This document shows positions 16,166 through 24,577 of a stretch of 64,000 nt of DNA, piece after piece. The stretch comes from JANWWM01 sp046719715 (lineage in GTDB: Bacteria; Bacteroidota; Chlorobiia; Chlorobiales; Thermochlorobacteraceae). Below the pieces are notes generated by a model. That model did no database searches. It was not told where the DNA came from and worked only from the letters and a program-made list of their open reading frames with translations. The number at the start of each line of letters is the position of its first letter. The stretch's first letter is position 1. Position numbers and translations under genes: made by a program. The stretch covers positions 7,497 through 71,496 of the forward strand of contig JBDNCJ010000007.1 in NCBI GenBank assembly GCA_046719715.1, in the 5' to 3' direction.

Positions 16166-16759
16166 ATGATTGATTACAAATCACTACCTATTGGAAAAAA
16201 AGCCCCAAAAGAAGTCAATGCGATTATCGAAGTGCCAAAAGGCGAGCGAAACAAATACGAATATGACCCTGAACTCGGTGTTTTCAAGCTCGACCGCGTG
16301 CTGTATGCGTCGGTGCATTACCCGACCGCTTACGGCTTCATTCCGAACACGCTTGCCGAAGATGGCGACCCGCTCGATGTCATGGTCATGACGCACGGCG
16401 CAACCTTCACGGGCTGTTTAATTGAAGTGCGCCCCGTGGGCTTGCTGAAAATGCGCGACGACAAAGGCATGGACGACAAAGTCCTCTCCGTGCCCGTCAA
16501 CGACCCTATTTACAACAATGTGCGAAAATTAGCCGACCTTCCGCCGCATTTGCCGAGCGAAATTGAGCATTTCTTTACGGTCTACAAGCAACTCGAGGGC
16601 AAGCATGTGGAAAGTTTCGGTTGGCATGACTTCTTTGTGGCTGAGCGTGCAATTATTTCAGCCATTGAACGCTTGAACGATGTAAAGGCAAAGAAACCTC
16701 AAAACGGTAAAGCGCCTAAGTCAGTTAAGCTTAAACCTGCCAAAAAAGCATCGGCATAA
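16166..16759 (+). CDS. ppa: Inorganic pyrophosphatase (family I)
   Basis: It hydrolyses pyrophosphate and so pulls biosynthetic reactions forward. The family signature DGDPLDVMV (about residues 71-79) is intact, preceded by YPTAYGFIPNTLAEDGD, and the Lys/Glu-rich active-site residues IEVPKGERNKYEYD are present. The core ends near residue 175; a Lys/Pro/Ala-rich tail of about 20 residues follows, longer than in E. coli (176 residues total). The stop TAA overlaps the next start (TAATG, 16757-16761), so the membrane protein downstream is co-translated. Confidence 0.95.
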   Translation: MIDYKSLPIGKKAPKEVNAIIEVPKGERNKYEYDPELGVFKLDRVLYASVHYPTAYGFIPNTLAEDGDPLDVMVMTHGATFTGCLIEVRPVGLLKMRDDKGMDDKVLSVPVNDPIYNNVRKLADLPPHLPSEIEHFFTVYKQLEGKHVESFGWHDFFVAERAIISAIERLNDVKAKKPQNGKAPKSVKLKPAKKASA

Positions 16760-17244
16760 TGTCTGAAAGCAAGCCAGAGCGAAAACGTTTCGAAGACCTT
16801 TCTCCAACGGCGCAAGAAATTGTCCGAAAAAAAGCATTGGGCGCAATTTTTTTCGGCTCGCTGATTATGGCGATTATGGGTGCAACCTGCGTCATCGAGG
16901 GAATTTACATTCTCACGCGCGACGACGCGTTTCTCATCGAGCAACTCAAAGTGGTTGATGCTGATAAAGCCAAACTCTCGTCGCTGATGATGGCGGCGAT
17001 TGGCGCACTGGAAGCCTTTTGCGCGGTCGGCACGATTCGTCTTTCCGTTACGCCGTATCGTATTGGCTTTTACATGACCATTCTGGTGGCGGGAAATCGC
17101 TTTATCGACGCGATGGTCTTTCACGGCACGTTTTTCACCTTTGGCTCAATTCTCAATCTCTTTCTTGCCCTCTTCGCCTTGATGTTCCTTTTTGCAGGGC
17201 GTTATGCGGTGCTGACAAAGTCGCACACCACACCTGAATCTTAA
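16759..17244 (+). CDS. Four-helix membrane protein of unknown function
   Basis: 161 residues. A polar, charged start of about 27 residues leads to four likely transmembrane helices (about 29-50, 74-95, 103-122, 128-150). No catalytic or transport motif is visible. It starts on the last base of the ppa stop codon and is followed 15 bases later by asnS, so the three probably share a transcript. I do not recognise the family. Confidence 0.7.
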   Translation: MSESKPERKRFEDLSPTAQEIVRKKALGAIFFGSLIMAIMGATCVIEGIYILTRDDAFLIEQLKVVDADKAKLSSLMMAAIGALEAFCAVGTIRLSVTPYRIGFYMTILVAGNRFIDAMVFHGTFFTFGSILNLFLALFALMFLFAGRYAVLTKSHTTPES

Positions 17245-17259
17245 AACCATCGGTCTCAA

Positions 17260-18603
17260 ATGTCCAACAAGCAAACTTACATTTCGCATTTGCGAAGCCA
17301 CGTCGGCGAGACGGTAACCATTAAAGGCTGGCTCTACAATATTCGCTCGTCAGGAAAATTGATGTTCCCTGAACTGCGTGACGGCACAGGCATTGTGCAA
17401 GGTGTCGTCTCAAAAAAAGACGTGAGCGAAAAAGTATGGGAAGAGTTCGGAAAGCTCACCCAAGAAAGTTCGGTCATGGTTACAGGCACGGTAACAAAGC
17501 ACCCGAAGCAAGAGGGCGTTTATGAACTGCAAATCAGTGATTTAGAGACGGTGCAAATCGCAGAGGAATATCCGATTTCGCCCAAAGAGCATGGCATAGA
17601 GTTTCTCGCTGACCGTCGGCACTTGTGGCTCCGCTCCAAACGCCAGTGGGCAATTATGCGAATCCGCCATGAAGTCATTAACGCCATTCGCGACTTTTTC
17701 AACGAAAGAGATTTCACGCTCATCGATTCGCCCATCATCACGCCCAACGCCGCCGAAGGCACCACGACGCTCTTCGAGATGGATTACTTCGACTTGGGCA
17801 AAGCCTACTTGACGCAATCAGGGCAACTCTACGGCGAAGCGAGCGCAATGGCGTTCGGAAAAATCTACGTCTTCGGTCCCGTCTTTCGTGCTGAAAAATC
17901 AAAAACCCGTCGGCATCTGACCGAATTTTGGATGGTCGAGCCCGAAATGGCTTACTATGACTTGGAGATGAACATGGACTTGGCGGAAGAATTTGTCGAA
18001 TACATCGTTCAGCGCACGCTCGAGCGAAGAAAAGAAGAACTTAAAATTTTAGAGCGCGACATCACCAAACTCGAAAAAATCACACGTCCTTTTCATCGCC
18101 TTTCCTACACCGACGCCGTCAAATGGCTCAATGAAAACAACGTGAAACTCACCAAGAAAAACGACGACGGCACGGAAACTCAAATTGACTTCCCGTGGGG
18201 TGAAGATTTCGGCGCGCCGCAAGAAGAAGCCATCATGAAGCAGTTCGATAAACCCTGCATCATTCATCACTATCCGACCGAAGTCAAAGCCTTTTACATG
18301 AAGCGCGACGAGCAAAATCCAAAAGTCGTGCGTGCAATGGATATGCTTGCGCCCGAAGGCTACGGCGAAATCATCGGCGGCAGTCAGCGCGAGGATAAGT
18401 TAGAGCTCTTGTTGGAAAGAATTAAGCATGAAAATCTTCCTGAAAGCGTCTTTCAATGGTTTTTGGATTTGCGCCGATACGGAAGCGTGCCGCATTCGGG
18501 ATTCGGCTTGGGATTGGAGCGCACGGTGGCGTGGATTTGCGGCACAGAACACATTCGCGAAACCATTCCTTACCCGCGCATGATTTACCGCAATACGCCT
18601 TAG
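17260..18603 (+). CDS. asnS: Asparaginyl-tRNA synthetase
   Basis: A class IIb synthetase of 447 residues (E. coli 466). The N-terminal OB-fold anticodon domain is seen in VTIKGWLYNIRSSGKLMFPELRDGTG. The catalytic core carries motif 2 (FRAEKSKTRRHLTEFWMVEPEM) and motif 3 (GFGLGLERTVAWICG). The residue pattern EFWMVEPEMA is typical of AsnRS rather than AspRS. Direct charging of Asn is therefore available. It appears to be expressed with ppa. Confidence 0.95.
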   Translation: MSNKQTYISHLRSHVGETVTIKGWLYNIRSSGKLMFPELRDGTGIVQGVVSKKDVSEKVWEEFGKLTQESSVMVTGTVTKHPKQEGVYELQISDLETVQIAEEYPISPKEHGIEFLADRRHLWLRSKRQWAIMRIRHEVINAIRDFFNERDFTLIDSPIITPNAAEGTTTLFEMDYFDLGKAYLTQSGQLYGEASAMAFGKIYVFGPVFRAEKSKTRRHLTEFWMVEPEMAYYDLEMNMDLAEEFVEYIVQRTLERRKEELKILERDITKLEKITRPFHRLSYTDAVKWLNENNVKLTKKNDDGTETQIDFPWGEDFGAPQEEAIMKQFDKPCIIHHYPTEVKAFYMKRDEQNPKVVRAMDMLAPEGYGEIIGGSQREDKLELLLERIKHENLPESVFQWFLDLRRYGSVPHSGFGLGLERTVAWICGTEHIRETIPYPRMIYRNTP

Positions 18604-18629
18604 AATTTTTTAATTTCACAGAAGAAGAT

Positions 18630-18824
18630 ATGAAAGTAATTCGCATGTCAGATGAAGACTACGAGTCGCTTGTGAACTTAATGGAGGCGCACGATGAGTA
18701 TTATGCCGACGCATCAAACGAGAACTGGCAGTGGAGCTTTCAAGATTTAGTGGATGTGCAGGAAATTGGGCAAAAATTTATTGAAACCATGAAGCCATAT
18801 CTTTCAGAACCTCAAAATGCCTAA
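18630..18824 (+). CDS. 64-residue acidic protein overlapping the nuclease gene
   Basis: The frame starts at ATG 18630, preceded by a GAAGAAGA stretch. It encodes an acidic protein (MKVIRMSDEDYESLVNLM...), rich in Glu, Asp and aromatic residues, with no membrane segment. Its end overlaps the following nuclease gene by 8 bases, the tight arrangement of paired genes. An immunity or accessory role for the nuclease is possible but unproved. The longer frame from 18456 lies inside asnS and is rejected. Confidence 0.65.
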   Translation: MKVIRMSDEDYESLVNLMEAHDEYYADASNENWQWSFQDLVDVQEIGQKFIETMKPYLSEPQNA

Positions 18825-19755
18825 ACTGTTTTCTCTGCAAAGTGGGAAGTTTCTAAAGCACCTGAATAAAACCGAACTCGAACTCAAGCGATTTCTGACG
18901 GAGAATTGGAAGCACTTATTTCCTCACTACACATTCATTTCCAGCGAGTTTCGGCTTAAAGGAAATGTCAGAAGCAAAGGTTCGGAAGGCAGAATTGATA
19001 TTCTTGCATTCAATTTTGAAACAAAGAAGTTTGTCGTCTTTGAGTTGAAGAAAGATTTAGACAAGAATGTTAATGAACAGGCAAGCGATTATAGAGATTT
19101 CATCGAGGATAACTTCGAGAAAATTTACTTGCAAGCCATACAAACATATAGCGTAGAACTCCCCAAGTTTACAGAGGTCTCTCAAGACAGCGTCGAGGTT
19201 GTCATCTTGTCAAAGAGTTTCAGCCAAACCGATATTGAGCGCGTCAAGAAGCGAAAAAATATCACTCTGATAAAGTATGTTTGGTTTGAGGATAATTTAT
19301 TCCTCTATGATTATTTGAATAATAGTCCCGATGATGAAAATGCAGAGAAAATCAAAACCATCAAGAAAGTTATTGATGGCAAGCCGATTGTTTCTGATGT
19401 CGATATGTTTTTCAACGTCAAGCAGGAAGCCAAGAGGCTCTTCTTGATGTTTAAAGAGTTTTTGGAAACAAAAGGCGATACGCAAATTGAAGTTCAACAA
19501 ACGAAGATTAAGGTCAAAGCTCAAAACGGTCAAACGTTTTCGTGCATTGGCTACGGCGGGAAAACGGGGAGAAAGTATTTTTTGCAAGTCAATACGGACA
19601 TTGATGTTACGCAAGTTTTGGGATTGCTTGTTGAGGACAGAATAAGACCCAGTGGAAAAAAGAAAGGGAGCATTGGTAGCGAGCGATACGAAGTTTTTAT
19701 ACAGAATGAAAGCCAACTTTATAGTCTGATGAATTTTATTGCCGATAAAATTTGA
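18817..19755 (+). CDS. PD-(D/E)XK-type nuclease-like protein
   Basis: 312 residues. The segment EGRIDILAFNFETKKFVVFELKKD (positions 58-80, quoted in part) gives the catalytic pattern Asp61, Glu76-x-Lys78 of restriction-like nucleases, with an upstream Glu in ELELKRFLTENW. The second half (about 190-312) is a separate basic domain with GKTGRKYFLQVNTD. It resembles stand-alone DUF91/NucS-like nucleases but I cannot fix the family. The gene is visibly richer in A and T than ppa and asnS, which suggests later acquisition. It overlaps a small acidic gene. No methylase or helicase is nearby, so it is not a classical restriction system. Confidence 0.7.
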   Translation: MPKLFSLQSGKFLKHLNKTELELKRFLTENWKHLFPHYTFISSEFRLKGNVRSKGSEGRIDILAFNFETKKFVVFELKKDLDKNVNEQASDYRDFIEDNFEKIYLQAIQTYSVELPKFTEVSQDSVEVVILSKSFSQTDIERVKKRKNITLIKYVWFEDNLFLYDYLNNSPDDENAEKIKTIKKVIDGKPIVSDVDMFFNVKQEAKRLFLMFKEFLETKGDTQIEVQQTKIKVKAQNGQTFSCIGYGGKTGRKYFLQVNTDIDVTQVLGLLVEDRIRPSGKKKGSIGSERYEVFIQNESQLYSLMNFIADKI

Positions 19756-19894
19756 GATAAATCTTCATGATTTTCGCGGCGCGTGGAAGGCATACAGCAA
19801 AAAAGTAATTGAAGATTTCATCGTTGCGCCGTGATTGGCAAGTTTATGCGCCTCTGCCGTGACAACCCCATTTTCAGAGAAGCGATTTGCAGAC

Positions 19895-20362
19895 CTATTC
19901 GCCGCGTCGCATCTGGCGTTCCACGTCGCGCTGTTTGATGCTTTCGCGCTTGTCGTAAAGCTTCTTGCCTTTGGCGAGAGCGAGTTCGATTTTGGCTTTG
20001 CCTTTATCGTTAAAGTAGAGTTTGAGCGGAATAAGCGTTAAGCCTTTGTCAGAGACTCGAAGACGAATCTTTTCAATTTCTTCGCGATGCAAAAGCAGTT
20101 TGCGCGTGCGTTTCGGGTCGTGATTTTCAATCGTCCCAAGTTCGTAAGGCGTAATCTGCATATTTTCCAGCCGAACCTCGCCGCGATGAATGACGGCGAA
20201 GCTTTCATCTAAACTTGCCTTCCCTTGCCGAATGGATTTAACCTCCGTGCCTTTAAGCTCGATTCCCGTTTCCCAAGTCTCTAAAATTTCATACTCGAAT
20301 CGAGCCTTGCGATTTTGAATCGTCTTGACGTAGGTTGGTTTTTTTCCCGCTTTTTGAGCCAT
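19895..20362 (-). CDS. smpB: SsrA-binding protein SmpB
   Basis: SmpB brings tmRNA to stalled ribosomes for trans-translation. Diagnostic segments are NRKARFEYEILETWETGIELKG, GTEVKSIRQGKASLDESFA, HDPKRTRKLLLHREEI and the basic C-terminal tail YDKRESIKQRDVERQMRR that enters the mRNA channel. The ATG at 20362 gives 155 residues, close to the usual 150-160; the longer frame adds 45 residues of unrelated sequence. The tmRNA gene itself was not found in the window. Confidence 0.96.
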   Translation of the reverse strand: MAQKAGKKPTYVKTIQNRKARFEYEILETWETGIELKGTEVKSIRQGKASLDESFAVIHRGEVRLENMQITPYELGTIENHDPKRTRKLLLHREEIEKIRLRVSDKGLTLIPLKLYFNDKGKAKIELALAKGKKLYDKRESIKQRDVERQMRRGE

Positions 20363-20491
20363 TGGATACGTAAGAAAAATGTTCAACAAAATTGAAAAAT
20401 TTGCACACGCGCTTCGGCATGCACGAAAAAAGCCCGCAATGATAGCGAAAAAACAAGGGATTTCATGACAATATTTGCGCTGATACGCTTC

Positions 20492-20507
20492 TGGCACGAC
20501 GTTTGTA
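20492..20507 (+). promoter_or_regulatory. Possible sigma-54-type promoter
   Basis: TGGCACG-ACGT-TTGTA fits the -24/-12 consensus TGGCACG-N4-TTGCW in sequence and spacing except for one base: the C of the -12 GC is T. Transcription would start near 20518, about 33 bases before a terminator stem. One mismatch at the critical -12 dinucleotide keeps confidence low, and no sigma-54 activator gene is in the window. Confidence 0.25.
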
Positions 20508-20550
20508 GATAGTTCTGATTAAGTTCTTTTTTACACTTCTCTCCAGCCGC

Positions 20551-20590
20551 AGTGGGTAGCCTAGTTAGGGGGGTTACCCACTATTTTTTT
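20551..20590 (+). terminator. Orphan intrinsic terminator, plus strand
   Basis: AGTGGGTAGCC (20551-20561) pairs with GGTTACCCACT (20572-20582) with one G-T pair and a 10-base loop, followed by seven T (20584-20590). The nearest plus-strand gene upstream ends at 19755, behind the antisense smpB gene. It therefore ends either a short unannotated RNA or a leader of the GWxTD gene (attenuation). Confidence 0.85.
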
Positions 20591-20687
20591 AATGCAAAAG
20601 CCCAAAAATCAAACCCCAAGTTTATGTGAATCCCGCCCGCTTTTTCGTAATTTAATCACGAAAATTTCAAGCAATTTGCAACGGAAA

Positions 20688-22049
20688 ATGATGCGACTTC
20701 TCTTATCACTGCTTTTCTTGATTCCTTTTGTCGACATATCGGCGCGTGCGCAAGAACGCTACATGGACATTGTGCAGAAGTATCGTCGCCCACAATTCTT
20801 TGCTGAATTTATCGCTCTGCCCGCCGTAAACAGCGACTCGCTGAAACTCATTGGAAATATTCGGCTTTCTTACGACAACTCATTTTTCGTGAAAAATTCG
20901 GAGGGAAAATTCGCGACCGATTTAACCTTCACGACCGAAGTGCTTCAAAAAAACGTCGCTGTTACGCGCAGTATTCGCCGCAAAATCGTGACGGTAGAAA
21001 CGCACGAAGAAACCTTAAATCGAACCGAATTTGTCGAGACTATTTTTACCCTGCCTCTGAAAAAAGGTGACTACGAGGCGGCGGTCGAAGTAACGAACAA
21101 CGATTTGCAGAAATCGCTCCGAATGGAACGCCAATTGCTGAAACTTTCCGCCGAACCTGCCGCTGCTAAGCAAGGCGGACTCAAAGCGTCTCAACTCTTA
21201 TTCATTGACCGACCAAAAATCGCTCGCGACTCCCTCGTCATCGAGCCGCTCGGCGTTTCCGGAAACGGTATCTTCGGGCGAGACTTCCTCGCCTTGCTTT
21301 ACATTCATCTTGATTCCGATTCCCTTCGCGAGGTTTCCTATCAACTCCTCGAGAAACAAGACCAGCGCGAAATTCCCGTCTCATCAGGAAAACTTTCAGC
21401 GTCCAATCTCTTTTACATAACTGCGCTTCGCGAATCAACCGAAGACGCGCGCCTCATTGCAGAGCGAAGAAAGACGGCAACCGCCGAAATGCTCGCGCTC
21501 ATCGATTTCAACGCTAAATCAATTTCAAATGCAAGGTATGTGCTCAAAGTGAACGCCGTCTCTGAAAACGGCGGCGTGGTTGAGGTTAAAAAAGAATTTG
21601 ACAACGCTTGGATCAATATGCCCTATCCGCTCTACGACATCGAGCTCGCCGTGCGCCTCATGGAAGGCATTATGATTACGAGCGACGAAGCGAAAGGGAT
21701 TTTAGACGGCGACGCCCCCGAACAGCGTCGCAAGTTCCTCTCTTTCTGGAAAGCACAAGACCCAACGCCCGATACCGATTTCAACGAAGCACTGGAAGAA
21801 TTTTTCAGGCGCGTCGATTATACCTTCTTCAACTTCTACACCAACCGTGAATTCGGCTGGCGTACCGATAGAGGGCGCGTCTATATCCGCTTCGGAAAGC
21901 CGACCGAAATTTCACGCGAATTTCCTATTAACCGTCCCACCCGCGAAATTTGGATATACAAAAACCTCAACAAACGATTCGTCTTTTCTGATATTACCAA
22001 CACTGGAAACTACGAGCTGGTGTCTGAATCCCAGCTTGAAAGCGAATAG
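20688..22049 (+). CDS. GWxTD-domain secreted protein
   Basis: A signal peptide follows the start at 20688 (MMRLLLSLLFLIPFVDISARAQ), giving 453 residues. The C-terminal part carries the domain signature GWRTDRGRVYIRFGKP (about 390-405), found in Bacteroidota/Chlorobiota and Acidobacteriota exported proteins whose function is not established. The middle region is beta-rich and probably made of repeated sandwich folds. The longer frame from 20592 begins right behind the terminator T-run and is rejected. A response regulator follows 21 bases later. Confidence 0.8.
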   Translation: MMRLLLSLLFLIPFVDISARAQERYMDIVQKYRRPQFFAEFIALPAVNSDSLKLIGNIRLSYDNSFFVKNSEGKFATDLTFTTEVLQKNVAVTRSIRRKIVTVETHEETLNRTEFVETIFTLPLKKGDYEAAVEVTNNDLQKSLRMERQLLKLSAEPAAAKQGGLKASQLLFIDRPKIARDSLVIEPLGVSGNGIFGRDFLALLYIHLDSDSLREVSYQLLEKQDQREIPVSSGKLSASNLFYITALRESTEDARLIAERRKTATAEMLALIDFNAKSISNARYVLKVNAVSENGGVVEVKKEFDNAWINMPYPLYDIELAVRLMEGIMITSDEAKGILDGDAPEQRRKFLSFWKAQDPTPDTDFNEALEEFFRRVDYTFFNFYTNREFGWRTDRGRVYIRFGKPTEISREFPINRPTREIWIYKNLNKRFVFSDITNTGNYELVSESQLESE

Positions 22050-22070
22050 AACCACCTTCTTATCACCTAT

Positions 22071-22451
22071 ATGCTCATTGTCATCGACGACGACACAATA
22101 GTCGGAGAAACCATAGCTGACTATTTTAGCGACACATATCCCATAAAAGTTTTTACTTTGCCCAAAGAAGCACTCGCGTTTGTCCAAACCGACCCGTTTT
22201 TCCCGCAAGTGTTTATTGTCGATTACCGCATGCCTGAAATAAATGGTGGGCAAGTCGCACGCGCTATCAAAAAACTCAACAAAGATTTTCAAGTAATCTT
22301 GATTTCTGGCTTTTCGGACTTCGACGATATTCAAGCACTACTGAAACAAAAAGACATCGATGAATTTCATCGAAAGCCGCTCGATTTCGCCGCCCTCAAA
22401 AAAAGCATAGAATTCAGGAGGAAAATGTTTTTGAAGAAGAGCGCGCTATAA
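22071..22451 (+). CDS. Single-domain response regulator (CheY-like)
   Basis: 126 residues forming one receiver: acidic cluster DDD (6-8), phospho-acceptor Asp51 (VFIVDYRMPEING), switch Ser (LISGFSD) and Lys in HRKPLDF. There is no output domain, so it acts by protein contact, as CheY or a phosphorelay intermediate does. It follows the GWxTD gene closely, probably on the same transcript. The two orphan kinases at 7451 and 48635 are possible partners, but nothing in the sequence links them. Confidence 0.88.
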   Translation: MLIVIDDDTIVGETIADYFSDTYPIKVFTLPKEALAFVQTDPFFPQVFIVDYRMPEINGGQVARAIKKLNKDFQVILISGFSDFDDIQALLKQKDIDEFHRKPLDFAALKKSIEFRRKMFLKKSAL

Positions 22452-22518
22452 CGATATAATTTTAGTAGGATTACATTGGGGGGCTGCGTCAGCATAATAT
22501 CAGCAAGGCATAGATAAC

Positions 22519-22543
22519 AAAAAACGCCGCAAGTTTGCGGCGT
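22519..22543 (-). terminator. Intrinsic terminator of the redoxin gene
   Basis: ACGCCGCAA (22524-22532) pairs perfectly with TTGCGGCGT (22535-22543). Read on the minus strand the stem is followed by six T (complement of 22519-22524). It lies about 30 bases after the redoxin stop and may also serve the plus-strand regulator less efficiently. Confidence 0.85.
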
Positions 22544-22571
22544 AAGTCTTTTATGGAATACATGAGCGTTC

Positions 22572-23222
22572 TCAATACTTAATGCTACAGCCGTATTGTT
22601 TGGTCACTTTTTCCGAAACTTCTTTTCCAGATAAAAGCTCCTCGACGGCTTTTTTGACATAATTGACTTTGGCATCTTTGCCGCCGTTGGCAGAGCGGTC
22701 GTCATCAATCGCGCCCATGTAGGCGAGATTTCCGTTCTTGTCAATGACGAACATGTGCGGTGTGGTTTTTGCGTCAAACATCTTACCGACTTTGCCGTCT
22801 TCATCAAGTAAATAAGATGAAGCATTGGCTTTCCATTCCGTCATTTGTGCTTTGAACTCCGATGCACTCAAATGGTCTTTGTGATTTTTATTCGTGGAAT
22901 TAATTGCAAGCCATACCACGCCTTTATCGGCAAGTTCCTTTTGCAGTTTCGGCATGTTGCCGTTCTTGTAATGACCGACAACAAATGGGCAACCCGGATT
23001 CGTCCATTCCAGCACAACGACTTTGCCTTTGAAATCCGAAAGGCTGACGTCGTTTCCATCAACGCTTTTAAGCGTAAAAGCAGGAGCCGGCTTCCCAACT
23101 TCAACTGAAACAGCCGACGAAGCACTGTTGCTGACCGCAGAGCCAATGAGCAGACTAAGGATACCGACCTTCGAGATTCCGATTAAGACCATAACAAGCT
23201 TCGCTGAGATACTGATGAGCAT
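22572..23222 (-). CDS. Exported thioredoxin-fold redoxin (AhpC/TSA type)
   Basis: The start at 23222 gives 216 residues with a hydrophobic export signal (about 8-32) and a redoxin domain beginning VGKPAPAFTLKSVDGNDVSL. The reactive Cys lies in EWTNPGCPFVVGHY, the peroxiredoxin-like NPxCPF arrangement; only a distant Cys near the end (QYGCSIKY) could resolve it. KTTPHMFVIDKNG carries the cis-Pro typical of the fold. It likely reduces peroxides or disulfides in the periplasm. It is followed by its own terminator. Confidence 0.85.
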   Translation of the reverse strand: MLISISAKLVMVLIGISKVGILSLLIGSAVSNSASSAVSVEVGKPAPAFTLKSVDGNDVSLSDFKGKVVVLEWTNPGCPFVVGHYKNGNMPKLQKELADKGVVWLAINSTNKNHKDHLSASEFKAQMTEWKANASSYLLDEDGKVGKMFDAKTTPHMFVIDKNGNLAYMGAIDDDRSANGGKDAKVNYVKKAVEELLSGKEVSEKVTKQYGCSIKY

Positions 23223-23324
23223 ACTGATAATGAGTTTAAGTTGGCGAAAAAGTCCGTATGAACGGTAAAGGCAAAACCTGAATGTTGGTGAAAAAAGTTT
23301 CAGAGGGAAAAATTGAGAACCTAC

Positions 23325-23357
23325 AAAAAAAGTCGGCTCAACTTGCGCTGAGCCGAC
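23325..23357 (-). terminator. Intrinsic terminator of the barrel gene at 23391
   Basis: GTCGGCTCA (23332-23340) and TGAGCCGAC (23349-23357) form a perfect 9-base stem with an 8-base loop. Seven T follow on the minus strand (complement of 23325-23331). Confidence 0.88.
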
Positions 23358-23390
23358 AACCAACAAAGGAAAGAACAAAGGAACAAGTTC

Positions 23391-23936
23391 TTAAAGGAGT
23401 TTGAACCCAACCGTAACGCCGATTTGCAGGTGGTTGCGTCCGAGTTCCGTTTCCATTTTCCCGATGAGGTTATTGAAGCGATACTTTGCTTCGAGGTCAA
23501 AAGAAATCGGGAAAGCGGGCAAGTTAAGTTCAGCGCCAATGCCGATGCCTCCGCCGAAGCGAGTTGCTCCGTGTGCGTCGGTTGCATTTGACGAGAGAAT
23601 GTTCATCGCCGCGTCAAGCCCGAGATAGGGCGAAACGATTCCGAAAGAAATCGGCGAATACTCCACGCCCGCGCCGAAGGTGAGAATACGGTTTTGAAGC
23701 GTAATGCCTTCGCGCGAGAACGAGTTGTATCCAGCAATCACCACAGGGCGCAACGGCACAGCAGGAAGCGAAAGTTTGGCTTTCAAGCCAAGATTGAATC
23801 CTGATGCGTCGCTGAAATCACCTTGACCCGTCGCAAGCCCGCCGCCGATTCCTGCCGACAAACCCACGCCCGGAACTTGCGCGCTCAAAGGAAGTGAGAG
23901 AAAGAACAGAGCGACTAAAATGCTGATTCGTTTCAT
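23391..23936 (-). CDS. Small outer-membrane barrel protein, paralogue 1
   Basis: 181 residues with a signal peptide (MKRISILVALFFLSLPLSAQ). The mature part is Gly-rich with alternating strands and contains LPAFPISFDLEAKYR, closely similar to LPVIPIVFDVEVKYR in the protein at 31957; both are followed by a short turn and a final barrel strand. The pair belongs to one family of unknown role. It may transport or bind nothing and simply be structural. It lies just downstream of the metal-uptake operon but has its own terminator, so it may or may not belong to it. Confidence 0.78.
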   Translation of the reverse strand: MKRISILVALFFLSLPLSAQVPGVGLSAGIGGGLATGQGDFSDASGFNLGLKAKLSLPAVPLRPVVIAGYNSFSREGITLQNRILTFGAGVEYSPISFGIVSPYLGLDAAMNILSSNATDAHGATRFGGGIGIGAELNLPAFPISFDLEAKYRFNNLIGKMETELGRNHLQIGVTVGFKLL

Positions 23937-23963
23937 TGTAAAGTGAGTTTTATTGTTGGAAAA

Positions 23964-24533
23964 TTAATTTGAAGCAACCGATGCCGCCTGAATCACAACG
24001 GGAAACGTCGCTTCGATGTCGGTGTCAAAAATCCCCGCGCCTTTGTCGCCCGTGTCGTGATGCTCGAGCAGAATGCGAAGCGACCCGTTGGCAGAACCGC
24101 CGCTCGTGACTTGCAAGTTGAAGCGCATGCCGAAAGGCTGACCTTTTGAATCATTATTCAGATTAGAGATAATGACTCTGCCTTGTGCACCGTCAAGCAC
24201 GGTGAAGCGAAAGAGATGGGTATCGGCATCACGCTCGATTTCTCCTGTGCGCGAAACGGGCGGATTGACGCTTTCGTCAATAAGCTCAATGCGACCGTTG
24301 AACGAGCGTCCTGCGGGCAACCTGAGCGTATCAACGACGGGTGGATTGCCGCCATCGCCGTCAAGGTCAACGGCTTTGGCGCGAATGGTCGTTGAGCCAT
24401 CGGTCAGAATCACTTCCATCGTCGTGATGTTGCCATGTTTGCTTTCGTCGTGGTCGTGTCCGCAACCTTGTTGAAGCAGTGAGATGCTTGCAATCATCGC
24501 AAGCGCGAGCAAAGAAAAAAATGATTTACGCAT
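23964..24533 (-). CDS. His-rich lipoprotein of the metal-uptake operon
   Basis: The ATG at 24533 starts a lipoprotein signal ending at Cys24 (LLQQGC), giving 189 residues. Directly after the lipid Cys comes GHDHDESKHG, a likely metal-binding patch. The rest is a beta-sandwich-like domain (DGSTTIRAKAVDLDGDGG, LRILLEHHDTG). It sits 44 bases behind a TonB receptor gene, as surface or periplasmic partner proteins of TonB systems do. Zinc is my first guess for the ligand; copper, nickel or cobalt are possible. Confidence 0.7.
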   Translation of the reverse strand: MRKSFFSLLALAMIASISLLQQGCGHDHDESKHGNITTMEVILTDGSTTIRAKAVDLDGDGGNPPVVDTLRLPAGRSFNGRIELIDESVNPPVSRTGEIERDADTHLFRFTVLDGAQGRVIISNLNNDSKGQPFGMRFNLQVTSGGSANGSLRILLEHHDTGDKGAGIFDTDIEATFPVVIQAASVASN

Positions 24534-24577
24534 AGTCAATACAGATTTGAGTTAATGAAAAGATTATGAAAGAACGA

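Larger units (their letters stand above)
20363..20687. other. 325-base gap between smpB and the GWxTD gene
   Basis: The gap holds the smpB promoter region, a sigma-54-like site and a strong plus-strand terminator (both listed separately). There is then about 97 bases of leader before the GWxTD start. No open frame with coding character was seen. An orphan short transcript between about 20518 and 20590 is possible. Confidence 0.5.

Noticed and set aside
18456..18629. Longer start for the 64-residue gene inside asnS
   Set aside because: The extra codons are the shadow of asnS in another frame.
19759..19818. 9-base inverted repeat AAATCTTCA/TGAAGATTT with a long loop
   Set aside because: Too short and too far apart for a terminator; no T-run.
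20592..20687. Longer start for the GWxTD gene
   Set aside because: It begins right behind a terminator and has no signal peptide; the 20688 start gives a clean one.
22441..22518. Search for a small RNA between the response regulator and redoxin genes
   Set aside because: Only a GGGGGG run and a terminator stem were seen; nothing else supports an RNA gene.
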